Source: Elysia marginata (taxonomy: Eukaryota; Mollusca; Gastropoda; Plakobranchidae). Taken from it: DNA of 25,581 nucleotides. The stretch is taken from positions 190,721-216,301 of the forward strand of contig BMAT01013883.1 of NCBI GenBank assembly GCA_019649035.1, given 5' to 3'. Numbering within the stretch: the stretch's first letter is position 1; each line of letters begins with the position of its first letter. The notes below the pieces were generated by a model. It saw only the letters and a list, made by a program, of their open reading frames with translations. It ran no database searches and had not been told where the DNA came from. The position numbers and the translations under genes were made by a program. Positions 1-11,772 of this stretch are shown here, in pieces.

Positions 1-422
1 TTTATCGATTACCTGTGTGCTAATTCATTCAAAACGCCTGAGTGATGCCCTTTCCTTATGTCTAGACCGCAAATAACATGCCGTCAACACTTGAATTGAT
101 ATTGACAGTGATTTACGGATTTTTTTTCCCAATTAGGTGGGTAAAATTTCCCGATTTCATGATGACTTTAGAAAGAAAAAATTTCGTTCCCTGGGATTTT
201 TCCCGATTTCACAGAAATTCCCGATTTCGCGGGTCCGACTGTATATATATAGTTTTTATTGTTTTAATTGCCTAAAAATATCTTTTTTCTAAAGGTTTTT
301 ATTTTAAAAAAAAATAAAACATGTTGATTGCAAACAAGAATTGTTTCAGAATTTTTTACATAAACCATTGAATTTTATGTACAGCATTATTTATGTAGCA
401 GTAGAAGAGATAGATCTGTCAC
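1..422 (-). other. Intron of the nuclear-receptor gene (partial)
   Basis: This stretch follows the donor at 422-421 on the minus strand. It shows no continuation of the zinc finger in any frame, so the next exon lies beyond the left edge. It contains the CCCGATTTC repeat described separately and T-rich runs. The intron call is inferred from the donor and the interrupted domain. Confidence 0.6.
150..243 (-). repeat. MITE-like terminal repeat with CCCGATTTC units
   Basis: The word CCCGATTTC occurs at 150-158, 202-210 and 220-228. The last unit runs into GCGGGTCCGACTGTA, ending at 243. Read on the minus strand, the end is TACAGTCGGACCCGCG, which resembles a Tc1/mariner or pogo-type inverted terminal with a TA target. 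The same terminal sequence recurs at 15057-15103 in the same orientation, so this is a dispersed repeat. The other terminus is not evident here. Confidence 0.55.
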
Positions 423-1788
423 CTGAAACTTTGTCTCCACACACAGGACAAGGCTGGTTCATGCCATCCTGTGTATTCTGAGCATCTGAGACTGGCATGA
501 CCATACTGAGTGTAGTTGATCCTGAAGCGAGACCTGCTCCGTTGCCTGTGGTTCCGCTAATGCCTTGACTATAGTTTAAGTCCAAGGTGACTGCCCCACT
601 TGGAGTTTGCTTCAAACCTGCTCCTGAGTTGGCCAGCACGCCTGCACTTTGTGGTTGAAGGACTAGCTTGTAAGTTGCAGGGGTAGTCCCTGTGCCCTGA
701 GCGTTCCCGTTGGGGGAAATTATTCTGCCACCGTTGTTGAGGACAATTTGCGTACCGGAGGTAGAGCTTGTGACAGGCACCGTAACCTCTTGGCCCTCGT
801 TGTTGATGTAGCTATAGATGATGATTGGAGCTTTGTTGCCGCAAGTGGTCGTTGTGGTGACGGAGCTGGCCGAGGCTGCTGCTGCTGCTAATGACAGGGA
901 GCTACTGACATTGGAAATCTCAGGCTGCTGCTGAACCTTCTCCTGGTTGTTTTCTTGCTGTTTTTGATTTGCAGGACTGTTTTTCTGGGCATGCTGCGAC
1001 GCAATGGCAGAGAGCATGTTACTGACACTGTTCAAATTTTGAGCGGCGTCTGCCGCGATTAAGTTTTCTTGCCTTTGCACCATTGTCTCGTTCACAAGCT
1101 TTTGTTCAGAAATCTCTTGTTTGAGTAAGAAATGATTCATATCCTCATTTGACATGTCAGCCCTGCCTGCCTCCTGGTGAAAGTGCTGCGTTTCTGACGT
1201 AGAGGACACCTTTGATGAGTTGGATAAAGCCAAATCTTCAAACGCGTCTTTCCCAGCACCCGTGTTAGCTTGACTACAGGTGGAGGCAGGAATGCCAAGC
1301 ATAGAAAGTCCAGCTTCTGTCAACATTGCCTGGCTTTCGTTCACAACTGGCTGCTGCTTGAACACAGACGCAACAGAAGAAGGCAATGAGGAAGAATCTG
1401 TGTGTGTTTGAGACATGAGCTGTGCGATTGGCTCATTTAAATTTTGCAGTAAATGGGACACAACTCCTCCACCTGAAAGAGAATCATTGTCAGTGCTCCT
1501 ATCCATGTTTCTTTTAAGAGCAAACCTCGAGCCAATACTGTGGGTTGTATCAAAACTCTCTTGAGTGGGATGCGAGCTGGTTTGAGAATTAAGGCTGCTG
1601 ATTGTGTTTGCGTTCACTGCACAACTGTCGGCCTGAGAGGTAATTTCAATACAATTGTCTCTGAGGGAAGAAGTTGAAGTGGAGCCTTCTCTTGGAGATG
1701 GGACTGCTGTCGATCCAGAAGACGTCAGAGTTTGTGCGATTGCTTGCAACAGTACAGGTGAAATGCCCAGCTCACTGCGTGCCGCCAT
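423..1788 (-). CDS. Nuclear receptor N-terminal exon (NR5A/FTZ-F1-like), partial
   Basis: This open frame encodes 455 codons plus one base, starting MAARSELGIS. Residues 1-445 are low-complexity and rich in Ser, Thr, Gln, Asn and Gly, with short Ala (301-305) and Thr (311-315) runs. This is typical of an A/B transactivation region. Residues 447-456 read CPVCGDKVSG, the start of a nuclear-receptor zinc finger; Cys447 and Cys450 would be the first two zinc ligands. From family knowledge, this exact decapeptide fits NR5A (FTZ-F1, SF-1, LRH-1) better than RXR, COUP-TF, HNF4 or TR2/TR4. The frame then meets CAG|GTGACA, a good donor, in phase 1 inside the Gly codon, so the following ten residues of the open frame are intron. 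A possible acceptor (AG at 1792-1791) lies two bases before the ATG, so the start may sit in a second exon. The frame stays open upstream without another ATG. The ligand-binding domain is outside the window. Receptor family is near certain; the NR5A assignment is probable. Confidence 0.8.
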
Positions 1789-4700
1789 TACTGGAATATC
1801 ATATAGGGATAAGAATACGAAAATGCTATTAGTATTACATTTGATGACAGGTTTTAAAAATAAAAGTCCGTTTTTTAAGGCAGAGTAATAAGGTTATGAT
1901 CACTCATAACACAGCACAAAATCAGTCACAAAGAATTTAGTCCTTCAGCTTCTACTTTTTTCTTCATTTACAAAACTTTTGATATTTCAATTCATCAAGA
2001 TAAAACTAAACTTTCTAAATTCTAAAGAAATCTTTAAAATTTTGAACGACTTAAAATACAAATATTTATCTTAACATTTTAAACTGAAGTTAATAAACAG
2101 TAAAATAATGAAGACCTGTAATAAGCTTTTCAAATGCAAAGTTAATAAACAATTTTATGAAAATAGATATATGATTATAAAGGCTGATAATTATTTAACT
2201 TTTCTCCTAAATGAGTAAATCTCTTTTAATTTAAGACTTTAAGTTTAAAATGAAATCTGTTACAATGGTAAACCAAATAAAAAAAGAAAAGAGAATAAAT
2301 GATGCTAAAAATGGTGAAATTGGTAAGAAAGTAAAAAAAAATACAGAAATCATAAAAGTAAGAAATAACTTCATCAACTTTTTGACTGTTCTTATTGATT
2401 GATCAAATCAATTCATAAAGTTCTCACTTGCTAACATCAAATTTAATATCTATAGATTGATCTCATTTCTAATTTTTTTTTTAATTTTCAACTCAAATAT
2501 ATAAATATAATCAATCTCCAGGAACTAAACCAATTTTAACATCAACTTTGGTAAAAATATTGAGTTATGTAAAACTAAAAGTCCTTCTAAAATTAATTGT
2601 CTCCATGGGTCACTAAAAAAGTATCTGCAATTAAATTGACTTTTTCGTAACTGTTTATGTTTAAATTATAATAGGGTGCGCCTGCAAGTTAGCCAGCACT
2701 CTCCTTAATCTTAAAACAATAGTGAATCAGGAACCTTAAAAAAGAAACATTATTTCAGAGCTCAATACTCCAATATTTAGACAAAATGAAGGCATGGGGT
2801 TTAGATTTATAGAGTTACATAAATTACACCCTCTTAGTCAAAAAACCAGATTAACTTCAAAAGACTTTATTAATTCTCAAAACTATCAATTTGTGATGAT
2901 TTTAAGATTAAATTCGGATTTGGGTTCAGCATCTATAGCAAAGTCTCTCAGAAAAGTATAATTTTTAATGACAATAGTCTAAACAATTTTGGAGTACTTT
3001 TGTAGCAATTCCGAAAAATACCTGCTTTGTCCTAGAAGACCAGACAAGTAGGCCTACCAGTACCGAGCAATATAAATTAGAAAATTCCAAGGCGAGGACA
3101 AAAGTGATCACCTTTGATTTGTTTCAAAATTCAATGACGCAAAAAGATATGGTGGATCCAACTGGGTGGCAAACTAGTTTCAAAGCGGGATAAAGCCTAA
3201 CTGTGCCGGATGGCGGGCCTCTGCTTGATAAATCAGCTGCATCAAATTTACAGGCTACTTTTGTAACTTTGTGTTCCCTTTTTCTTTACTTCTACATTTC
3301 TAATAATATTATTTGTACTATAAGTATAACCTTTTTAGAGCCCCAGTATTGTTTTCCCCTTTCAAATTCCCCTAAACTGGATGTTTTCATTGTTCTGGTA
3401 ATATCTCATGCTAGTACAGTAGTAGAGACTCATAATCAAAGGCCTACATGTTTTAATTTATAATTGAACTTTGGAAGACACCTCTTGGAGATCTTAAAAA
3501 CTAAAAAATTCATGAATTTTAAGATAGAATCTATCTGGATTTTCTATTGTCTAGGTCTACTTTCAGCTTTCATTTTTCATTTCCCTGGTTAACTCTAGAA
3601 TGTATAGTTAACCAAGAGCTTGAGCCTTTAAAGCTCCCATGGTGGCAAGATATTAGGAATGGAGTAAGTTAAGAAGAAAATCTAGCACTAGGAAGCACTG
3701 AGATTTCCAGATCTAGGCCTACAGCACAACAAATCGGTGTTCCAACAAGGCAAAGAGGTTTTGCCAAGACATGAAGTTCAAGGAAACAGCAGTGTGAAGG
3801 CCGATGAATAACAAGGAAGTGTTAACCATTGGCACGACGGAGCACACACCCAAAGGCCAAGTTTAGGCCCAGTTCGTTCATTTCCTTATCCGACAACGGG
3901 GGCACCTTTTTATTTCACACTCAGATGAATACTAAGATCTACCATGAAACGTGAAAATAAATCACAACCACAAATCATGGCATCAAAAGTGATAAGAATG
4001 GCGGTGTATTACAGGTTAGAGTGACCTAATCCTAACAAGTTGTGTATTATAAGAAGCAAACTTACTGAACGATTAAAACCATTGAACTTGGAGCTCGGGG
4101 AAATGCTGCTCCGTTTTGAACGGCAGGTAGAATCGTGAGGGAAATCATCAAAACAGAGAAATTGTTACGAAGACATCCGGCCATGACCTTGCTACCCTCG
4201 AGGCGTCCTTCACACAAAGGGCTCACTATCCCTTCTCACCCCCCGAAAAAGCTTTTTGTGTTGATGAAAAGCACAGACGAATGCTGCTCTTGTCCAAACT
4301 CCCAAAACGTGCCGCGAACGTTGGAGGGGTGCAAGAGAATTACAAAAATTGCTCAGAATTTCTTCCACGTTGCTATACAAAATGGCCACTATTTTGTAGC
4401 CATAATTTTGTTTGTTATTTTGAGTCCGCACAGCACGAATTTCATACGTCATATTTTCCGCGAAGTATCCAGTGGGAGGCTTGATATGGGATATATACAA
4501 CGAAGAATTTTTTTTTTTAATTTAATTTTTATTTAATTTATTTTTGATAGAGCAAAGATTATTTTAATAACTAAAATATTACTTTAAAAATTGTTTCATA
4601 TCAAATTCATAGTCAAAGACGCCTAGAGTTGTTATTTACACCCCATTTTGTTACCCGGAAGTACAATACAATCAACTTGGGATTGGACGAGAGTCGATTA

Positions 4701-5884
4701 TCTGCGTGTGACGTATCATACAACTTAGGAGACATTATGAAAGATTGTGTAGATCAATCTCTTTTATTCGTTTTAATCGACGTACTGCCCACTCTTATTG
4801 TATTCTTAAAAAACGTATTCTATTTTTTATGAAACTTGACGGTTAAAGGTCTTTTGTAGCTGGTGATTTGCTTAGAGAACAAAATCTTTAAACGTTAGGC
4901 ATGAGCAAGGCCTATTTTTAAATTCGTTTTAATTATCTACCTGAGACTGTTGCACGGTTTTGATCTTTGTACCTGTTTTGGCTATGATTGTTTGTTTGTT
5001 TTAATTGGCTAGATCTATCGAAATAATATTTATGCTGTTGCGAGGCCGTAGTAGGCCTACCAATAATTTCGTAAAAGAGAGAAAGATGAAAAAAGAAAGA
5101 GAGCGCGTGGGGAGTAGGCCTACTTTTAACACCGGTAACCCTATCTGATTGGTGAATATTTCACTTTCGGGGCTACACATGGACATTATACATAGTGCTT
5201 GGCTGCAGCACGGGTGACTTGAATCTCATTTCATTAATTAATTTACGTATGCAAGTACTATTTTGGAATTATTATGCAACGCTTATTAGCACATCATAAG
5301 GCTAGACAGTAGTAAATAACACTAGATTTTATGCCTAGAAAACGCCATCGATGTTATAATAGACACAACTGCTGTACTGAAGTAGGCGTGTCAGTTACAT
5401 TGCTGTGGTCTACCTAAATAAGTTACAGCTTCTACGTGTACTTTAATAGGACATCGTTAACTGAATAATAGTTTTCTATGTTTGGACATCACAACCCTTG
5501 TTCTGTTAAAAAGCACGATTTTTTTTCAATTGAATCCAAAGCTGTTGCACATGCATTGATTCTTCTATTTCCAGTTTAAAAAGGGATTGCGGATCTTTTT
5601 TTACGTGTACAAAAATTTATTCTAGGGACTCTTTGTTTCACTTTACTACTGAGAATTATCGTAAAGACTTTGAGAAAACCAGAAGCGGGAGTTGTTATCA
5701 CTACAGATGATGAAATGAAAGCATACCAAACAGTTTACAGGCGAAGAATCGGAAAGAGAATTTATTTAAAGTCTTTACTCTGTTATAAGTCACTACAACC
5801 CGTAAAAGTGCCCACCAAGAGGGCTTTATCTGCCTTGGGGCATAAGTATCAAGATATATTTACAGAATGTTTTTCAAGACACGT
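1789..5884. other. AT-rich non-coding region upstream of the nuclear-receptor exon
   Basis: There are no exons I can support. The stretch 1800-3000 is strongly AT-rich with many short A and T runs, as in an intron. Around 3840-4500 the base composition is more balanced and two overlapping frames of about 100 codons exist on opposite strands. Neither resembles a known family. This patch, about 2-2.7 kb upstream of the receptor exon, could hold its first exon or promoter, but no diagnostic element decides it. An 81-codon frame at 5670-5915 is also unrecognised. The rest looks like ordinary non-coding DNA. Confidence 0.4.
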
Positions 5885-8036
5885 TTCGAAACTAGCACAA
5901 ACTAAACGGCGATAAAGAACTCTTTAATAAGTTTTCGACTTTCTTTGATTAAAAAATCACAAAAGATTCGAGAAGATCTCGAGTTTCAACAAACAAACAA
6001 CCCGCTTGCGGATCCTAACTTTGATTGAGGAAAAAACTCAAACATTTTACAGCTATAACAGTAACATTAGTTGAAAAGACAATTGGAACTTTTGCAAGCA
6101 AATCATGTGATCTGGATCCTATCCCGACCGATCTTCTCAAGAAATGTGTGAAAAATCCTAGTGTTTTTTCTTATATCACGCCTATATTTAACCAGTCCCT
6201 TCAGAGTGGTGCCGTTCCGGAAGAGTTTAAGAAAGCCCTTGTAAGCCCCATGTTGAAAAAGCCAAATCTTGATGAAAGCGATTCAAAAAATTTTAGACCA
6301 GTGTCAAACCTTCCTTTTCTGTCGAAGGTATTAGAAAAAACTTGTGGCTTAACAACTCTTGGCTCATTTAGATAAAAAATGGTCTGAAAAATGGATTTCA
6401 ATCTGCATATATATATAGGTCAAATCACAGCGCGGAAACAGCCTTGATTAAAGTATCAAATGATCTACTGCATATGGCAGATAAGAAAAGAATCTGCCCC
6501 CTTTCTCTGCTTGACCTGTCCGCGGCCTTCGACACAATCGACCATAAGATATTGTTTTCAAGATTGCATAATATGTATGGCATTTCCGGTATGGCACTGC
6601 GCTGGTTCGATTCCTATCTCTCAAATCGATTTCAACCAGTTAAATGTGGTTCCGAAACATCAGACTGGACATTGGTGAAGTTTGGCGTTCCTCAGGGGTC
6701 GGTTCTCGGTCCGATTCTATTTACTATTATTTTATACTCAGCCTTTGTCAAATCTCTTTGTAACACATAATATGCTTTTCCACATGAACGCAGACGATGC
6801 TCAATTGTATGTTGAATGCAATGACCAAAATGTAAAAGAATCTCTCAGTCGAGTAGAAACTTGCATCAAAGAAGTCAAAAAATGGATGTCACATAATATG
6901 CTGAAGATAAATGATAAAAAAACAGAACTTATGATAATCGGCCACAAAAATATAATTTCAGATCTGGATTAAAAGTAGCATCAATGTAAACGGTTTTGTA
7001 ATTGCTTCGAGTAAGATGGTGAAAAAATCTTGGAGTCATTATGGATGATAAACTTTCCATGACACCAAAAATAAATAGCTTATGCAGGAGTATGTACTAC
7101 CAAATAAAAAATATAGCATCGATTCGTAATTACCTTACCACTGATGTGGCCAAGACACTTATGTCATATTTAGTTCTCTCAAAGCTAGATTATTGCAACA
7201 GTTTGTTAGCCGGTCTGCCATCTAAATGTCTATCTAGGTTCAAGTTGTTCAAAACAATGCTGCTCGCGTCGTAAAGCGATGTAAGAAAAGAGATCATGTA
7301 AAACCAATACTACATAGCTTGCACTGGCTCCCAGTTAAAGAGCGAATTGAATATAAGATTGCTCTCATTAGTCATGAAAGTGTAAATGGGCGTGGACCAG
7401 TATACCTTCAAGAAGTGCTTAAAGTATACAAACCAGGGAGAGTTTTACGGTCTTCTAATAACAACAAAACATTAGTTGTTCCTTGCCAACGATATAAAAC
7501 GCTAGATGAAAGATGTTTTTCGTTTTTAGGTCCAAAAATCTGGAACTTTTTGCCAAAGCCTCTACGTCACATAGAAGACGAGAAAATTTTCAAAAAGCAC
7601 TAAAGCACCATTTGTTTTTAAAGGCATATGGCACTGCGTCTTCATAAGACATTCATTGGTTTTCTTTTATGAATTAAAATTATAAATATACCATATCCAA
7701 AAAAAATATTTATACATATATATCTGTTTTTATGTATAATTGGGTAATATTGTGATAAAATATCTTAAAGAAATTTTTTAGGTAATGTTTTATGGAAACT
7801 GTTGTGTTTTATAATAGCTGACATTATAGTAATCAACAATTTTTATATCTATTTATTAATGAACTATGTCTTTTTTATAATCAGGAATTTTACAATTATT
7901 TATGTCTTTGTAGATCTCCGCGCTGCTGTTTTCATGTAATTGTTAAAACAAGACAGTTTTATCTATGTAAAGCGCTCTGAGCATCGCCATTGGCAGTGGT
8001 AAAGCGCTATATAAAAGTCATTTATTATCATTATTA
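5885..8036 (+). mobile_element. Decayed non-LTR retrotransposon (LINE), RT domain to 3' tail
   Basis: Fragments in all three plus frames together resemble one jockey/CR1/L2-type reverse transcriptase. In order they are: DPIPTDLLKKC and FRPVSNLPFLSKVLEK (about 6110-6340); LLDLSAAFDTIDHKIL, RT motif A (about 6505-6555); GVPQGSVLGP, motif B (6684-6713); NADDAQLYVE, motif C, where the usual aromatic before ADD is Asn (about 6787); SKLDYCNSLLAGLP (about 7180); and LHWLPVKERIEYKIALI (about 7319-7369). Stops and frameshifts fall near 6010, 6350, 6715, 6970 and 7250, so the copy is dead. The 5' end is truncated: no endonuclease domain is visible and the start is approximate. The 3' UTR ends with two GTAAAGCGCT-type words (7965-7976, 7996-8017) and an ATT-rich tail at about 8016-8038. 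No flanking target duplication was found. Confidence 0.88.
6025..7603 (+). pseudogene. Reverse transcriptase ORF2 remnant, frameshifted
   Basis: This is the coding part of the LINE. Readable blocks are 6025-6340, 6444-6714, about 6712-6972, 7041-7250 and 7319-7603, lying in different frames. Motifs A and B are intact, with the first catalytic Asp in the AAFDTIDH block. In motif C the ADD pair is kept but the preceding residue is changed. The last block carries the conserved region after the RT (LHWLPV, then GPKIWNFLP), as in CR1/L2-type elements. The enzyme would copy element RNA into DNA at a nicked target, but this copy cannot encode a continuous protein. Confidence 0.85.
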
Positions 8037-8124
8037 TGAAAATACATTCTACAAAGTTTGCAAAAGCATTAATCTATAATAAATGCGGTCTCTTGCAAAG
8101 TAAAAGTGTGAGACCTGTGATATA

Positions 8125-8160
8125 CAAAAAAAAACAAACAAAAAAAAAACAAACAAACCA
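8125..8160 (+). repeat. A-rich (AAAC)n simple repeat
   Basis: A-runs interrupted by single C residues, of the CAAACAAA type. It is followed by no recognisable element body. Confidence 0.7.
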
Positions 8161-8815
8161 TAATTTATTATGGAAACGTGTAGATATAGTTTTAATGATG
8201 TCTCTGGCATTTTTGGAGATGTGAGATACAAAGCCAAGTTAGTAGGCCTATTGACCGGCTGGGGCAAGACACAAAAATGATGCCGAGGATAATGCAAACC
8301 GACCCGTATGGACGCGCCCCAGGCATGTGTATTATGCACCGCCTTATTATCACCTATCAATGAAACATTAAATTTTAGTGAGCTCGGGGAGAAAAGAAAG
8401 AATGAAGCAGTTCTTTGACATTAAGGTCTGTCAAGAATGCGAGATGAGAACATTGCCTCGGCTTTCCATCACAATGCTGTAGATCTATGAGATACGAAAA
8501 AGCTCACTCTATGGCTGAATAACTGCCCCAGTAAACAAAATGGACATTGCATACTTAATTCTATTTATTATGAAAACTACGGCTTATCTACTCTGTGGAA
8601 GAAATTTGTCTGTTTGACTTTAAACCGGGACAGAAAAACATGACACAAAACTCAATCAATGACCGCATTGAGTAGAAAAATTCTAATGCGACAAAAAGGA
8701 AAGCATTTCGCTTCAGAGACTTTGTCATCGTTGCAAAAGAGACAGGCTATGACGATGTAGGAATGCATTACCCAGACGTCTTAGGGAATGAAAATTAAGT
8801 GCGAGCCAGTAGGCC

Positions 8816-8900
8816 TATGCCGCCCGTGATAATCAAAACGCAGTATCTGCAGTATAAGCCATATTAAAGATACTGCACTTTGATTGTCAAGGGCAGTATA
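8816..8900. ncRNA. Candidate 85-nt hairpin (pre-miRNA-sized)
   Basis: The 22 bases at 8827-8848 pair with 8868-8889 in 19 Watson-Crick pairs plus one G:T wobble and two adjacent mismatches. The stem extends outward to 8816 and 8900 with isolated mismatches (8826/8890 and 8821/8895). The 19-base loop can form a further five pairs around AAGCC. The total length and single-base interruptions resemble an animal miRNA precursor, but no known seed was recognised. A palindromic MITE remnant or chance are alternatives, and expression is unknown. Confidence 0.3.
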
Positions 8901-9755
8901 TTTTAACTCTTTCAAAAACCAAGTCGACAAGCTACTGCACAGATACAAATTTTGCATGAATTTCCCCCTCAAAAGTTTGATCTCTATAAGTAAGTGGGGA
9001 TCGGGATCAAGACCATCGACGGGGCCTCTGGCTCATCAAGATGATTTTCCTTGTATTCCTGTAGGTAACAAATATTATTTCACTCAGGTCGTCTGTGCCA
9101 GGTTCAACACTGGCTCGACGGAAGTGAGTTACCAAAATACATTTTGCAGACAAGTAACATTGATATGGATTGTGGAGGTCTTTTAGCTATCAGATCGAAG
9201 TGGGGAACTCATGAAACAATTTCATTGGAATTCCGCCAATGAAAAGGAAAACTTTTTTTAAACCTTTCTAATCTTATGCCAGATATTGATAACCGATGTT
9301 GCTTTAGAAAAAATTTACGTGAGGACAGAAAAGCGCTTGGCATGGTAAAATATTAAGACTTTTTGCACTGCCCATAATTACACACGAAACTTGTGCCTAG
9401 TCTCTTGTTAACGTTGGCTTTCATGAAAACATCAGAACATTAAACACCATTATCTCATGCATAAGTTTTCATTTTTGCACGTTTTGAAAGTCTGCATACC
9501 TGCGTTCCTGTTTGCAAGCACGTTTTATACAGCATATTACTACGGTATTTTGTAAAGTACCGGTAGGTGTTTTTAGATGTTTTCAGTTTGTCGGGGCCCT
9601 GATATCATTGTTTTGCAAACTTTTTTTTTCTCATACGAGTTGGAGCAGGACGTCAGTGCCTAAGCATTACTGTCCTCGCACTGTTTCTTTTTTTTAACTG
9701 TAGAGCATGTACTAAGAAGAAACGAAATGCAGTCATCTCTATTACTACTAACGTT

Positions 9756-9774
9756 ACTACTGCTGCTGCTGCTG
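9756..9774 (+). repeat. Short (CTG)n microsatellite
   Basis: ACTAC is followed by four to five CTG/GCT units. It lies in non-coding flank. Confidence 0.6.
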
Positions 9775-10110
9775 GAATTCCGTGTTTATGACGAAGGTTT
9801 TAGAAGGTTCCGGGAGTTTTCGGTTACGGAGCCTTTATTTACATGCACTTTGTTTACATCGCAAGAGCTTTAGTTTCGGTTTCACTTTCAAGCGTCACTT
9901 GCATCTAAAGCGTCCCCAAAAACAATCTCCCTGCGAAGGGGACATTTTCTCGGTAAAGTTGATGTAGATCAAGATGTTGAAGATCTAGCTTATCTAGAAT
10001 GATAAATGATTAGTCTGAATCTGAGCGAGATAATCGGGGCGTTGTTGTAGGCAAAGCCAAAGGTTTTCACCTCCCAGTTTCACAGCAAAACCTAATCTAC
10101 ATCTATGACT

Positions 10111-10131
10111 TAGATCTAGATCTAGATCTAT
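10111..10131. repeat. (TAGATC)n short tandem repeat
   Basis: About 3.5 copies of a self-complementary hexamer. Related AGATCTAG words occur nearby (about 9965-9995 and 10145-10160) and elsewhere in the window, so it is a genome-wide word rather than an obvious local control site. Confidence 0.6.
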
Positions 10132-11496
10132 CTTAGATTATTAGTGTAGATCTAGTTTGTTACTTGTAAACACTAGGCCTAGCTATCGTCACATCGTGTA
10201 GGTCTGCTATGCACAACTCGGTAGTGAATTAGAGCAAGATAGGCGCGCGCAAGCCGAGTTGTGTTGTATCTAGTTGGAGGTTTACGTTGAGCTTTAGTTT
10301 ACATGCACAGTGGTGACTTGCGCGCCGGTCTAGCTACAACAGACTTATAGATCTAATGTTTTTTATCTTCGTTAACAGGCGCAAAAGCCGTCGCACATGT
10401 GCATAACCAGTTCCTGTTATGTTTCCCTTTTGTTTCTGTGGTTCATTGGCTTGGCGCGTGTGTGGCAGACCGTGACGCCTGACTGCCAGCCCCAGTTTGG
10501 CATATATGAATGAAAAATCTCACCCCCTGGCTAGATTCAACATAGGCATTCAAAATAGCCATGTCACCATCCACTTCGTTTGTAACACAGGGAGAGGCGG
10601 CAGACCTGTGAATTTTTTCCTTTAAAGTTTAAGACACGGGATAGAGGACAAATGAACTGAAAGGCTATCTTCGGAGCCGATCAACTTTGCTTACAGTTTT
10701 AAGCCCCTAGACCTACATGTTGTCACTTTATTTTGTTGTTCTTACTTTAATTTTAGTCTACTCAAGGCATCGCTAATTATTCTAATCGTTGTTTATTTTT
10801 CAACTGTTTTGTTTCCTTCTAGATTGCTAAATTATATTAATTAAGGCTGCGAAACAAGGGCTGAGGTTTTTTTTTCTACAGATGAAAGACTTTGCCGTCT
10901 GAGACTCACAGCTCGTCGCTTGTATCGAGTCGCATCAGTAGCCATTGCTTGTTTATATAACGTAGTCGTGAGTTACACCACCGTTTGAGGCCGTGTTAGT
11001 TAGTGGCCACTTAACTGACTTTTAGTTGGCGCTTAGGGCTAGTAACTGCTTGTGCAGCTTGAAGTAGCGCTAATTGGCGACTAAGACGGTTTACTCGCAC
11101 GTCTAAAGTTGCGTTCGCCTTGTGCATTCCACTATAGGACATTAGACTAGTCATAGTCATAAGGACCCTTTTTGGTCATTTTATCAAATTTGTATACTTG
11201 TAAATTATTTTTCGGTAGCCTTGTTACTGAGTGATAGTGTTACTAGCAAAAACAGTAAGCCTACTGCTTAGTTTTAATTTCAGTGTAGATCTGTGTCAGA
11301 ATGTGGAGCTAAAACCAGCACTAGAATCTAGATTTAATGACAAATCTATCCATTTTGCTTGTTTTCTTAATTTCTAGTAAGCTTAAGAAAGAACTGAACC
11401 TCAATTTGTAATGTATGGGGATTGTGTTTTTTATTTAGTTACCTAGCTCTAGATTTAGAGGGGGAAATTGGTTGCATCTCAGTTCTCAGACAGAGA

Positions 11497-11772
11497 CAGG
11501 GATGCAAGTTTTTCACTTTTAGCAGGAATTCCAATTTTTTAGCAGTTTCTTTGGTTGAAAAAGTTGGAAAACTAAAAAAAAAATGACCTAAATACTAAAG
11601 AAAACCTCCAAATTTAAGAGTCATAGAAAATCAAACTGTGTGTGTAGGCACTAGATCTAGTACAGATTTGTGTTTAAAAATCTTTTTAAATTGGTCCATC
11701 AAAAAATCTATTAAGGCACCTATAGAGTGTAAAACTTTCCTGCTTTTTGAGCATAAGCCGTTTGCATCCCTG
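11497..11772. mobile_element. hAT-like MITE, 276 bp
   Basis: CAGGGATGCAA at 11497-11507 is matched exactly by its reverse complement at 11762-11772. A second inverted word, AGCAGGAA, lies inside each end (about 11520 on the left, with its complement at about 11738). CAGGGRTG-type ends are typical of hAT transposons. No transposase frame exists inside, so it would be a non-autonomous copy. A clean 8-bp flanking duplication was not found; ATCTCAGT (11476-11483) and ATCTCAAT (11773-11780) are similar, but the left one is offset by 13 bases. Confidence 0.65.

Noticed and set aside
4135..4536. Coding gene in the 4.1-4.5 kb patch
   Set aside because: Overlapping frames on both strands have no family resemblance, and no splice or start evidence prefers one.
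5670..5915. Small gene of 81 codons before the LINE
   Set aside because: No recognised motif and a non-ATG start; it may be part of the decayed LINE or chance.
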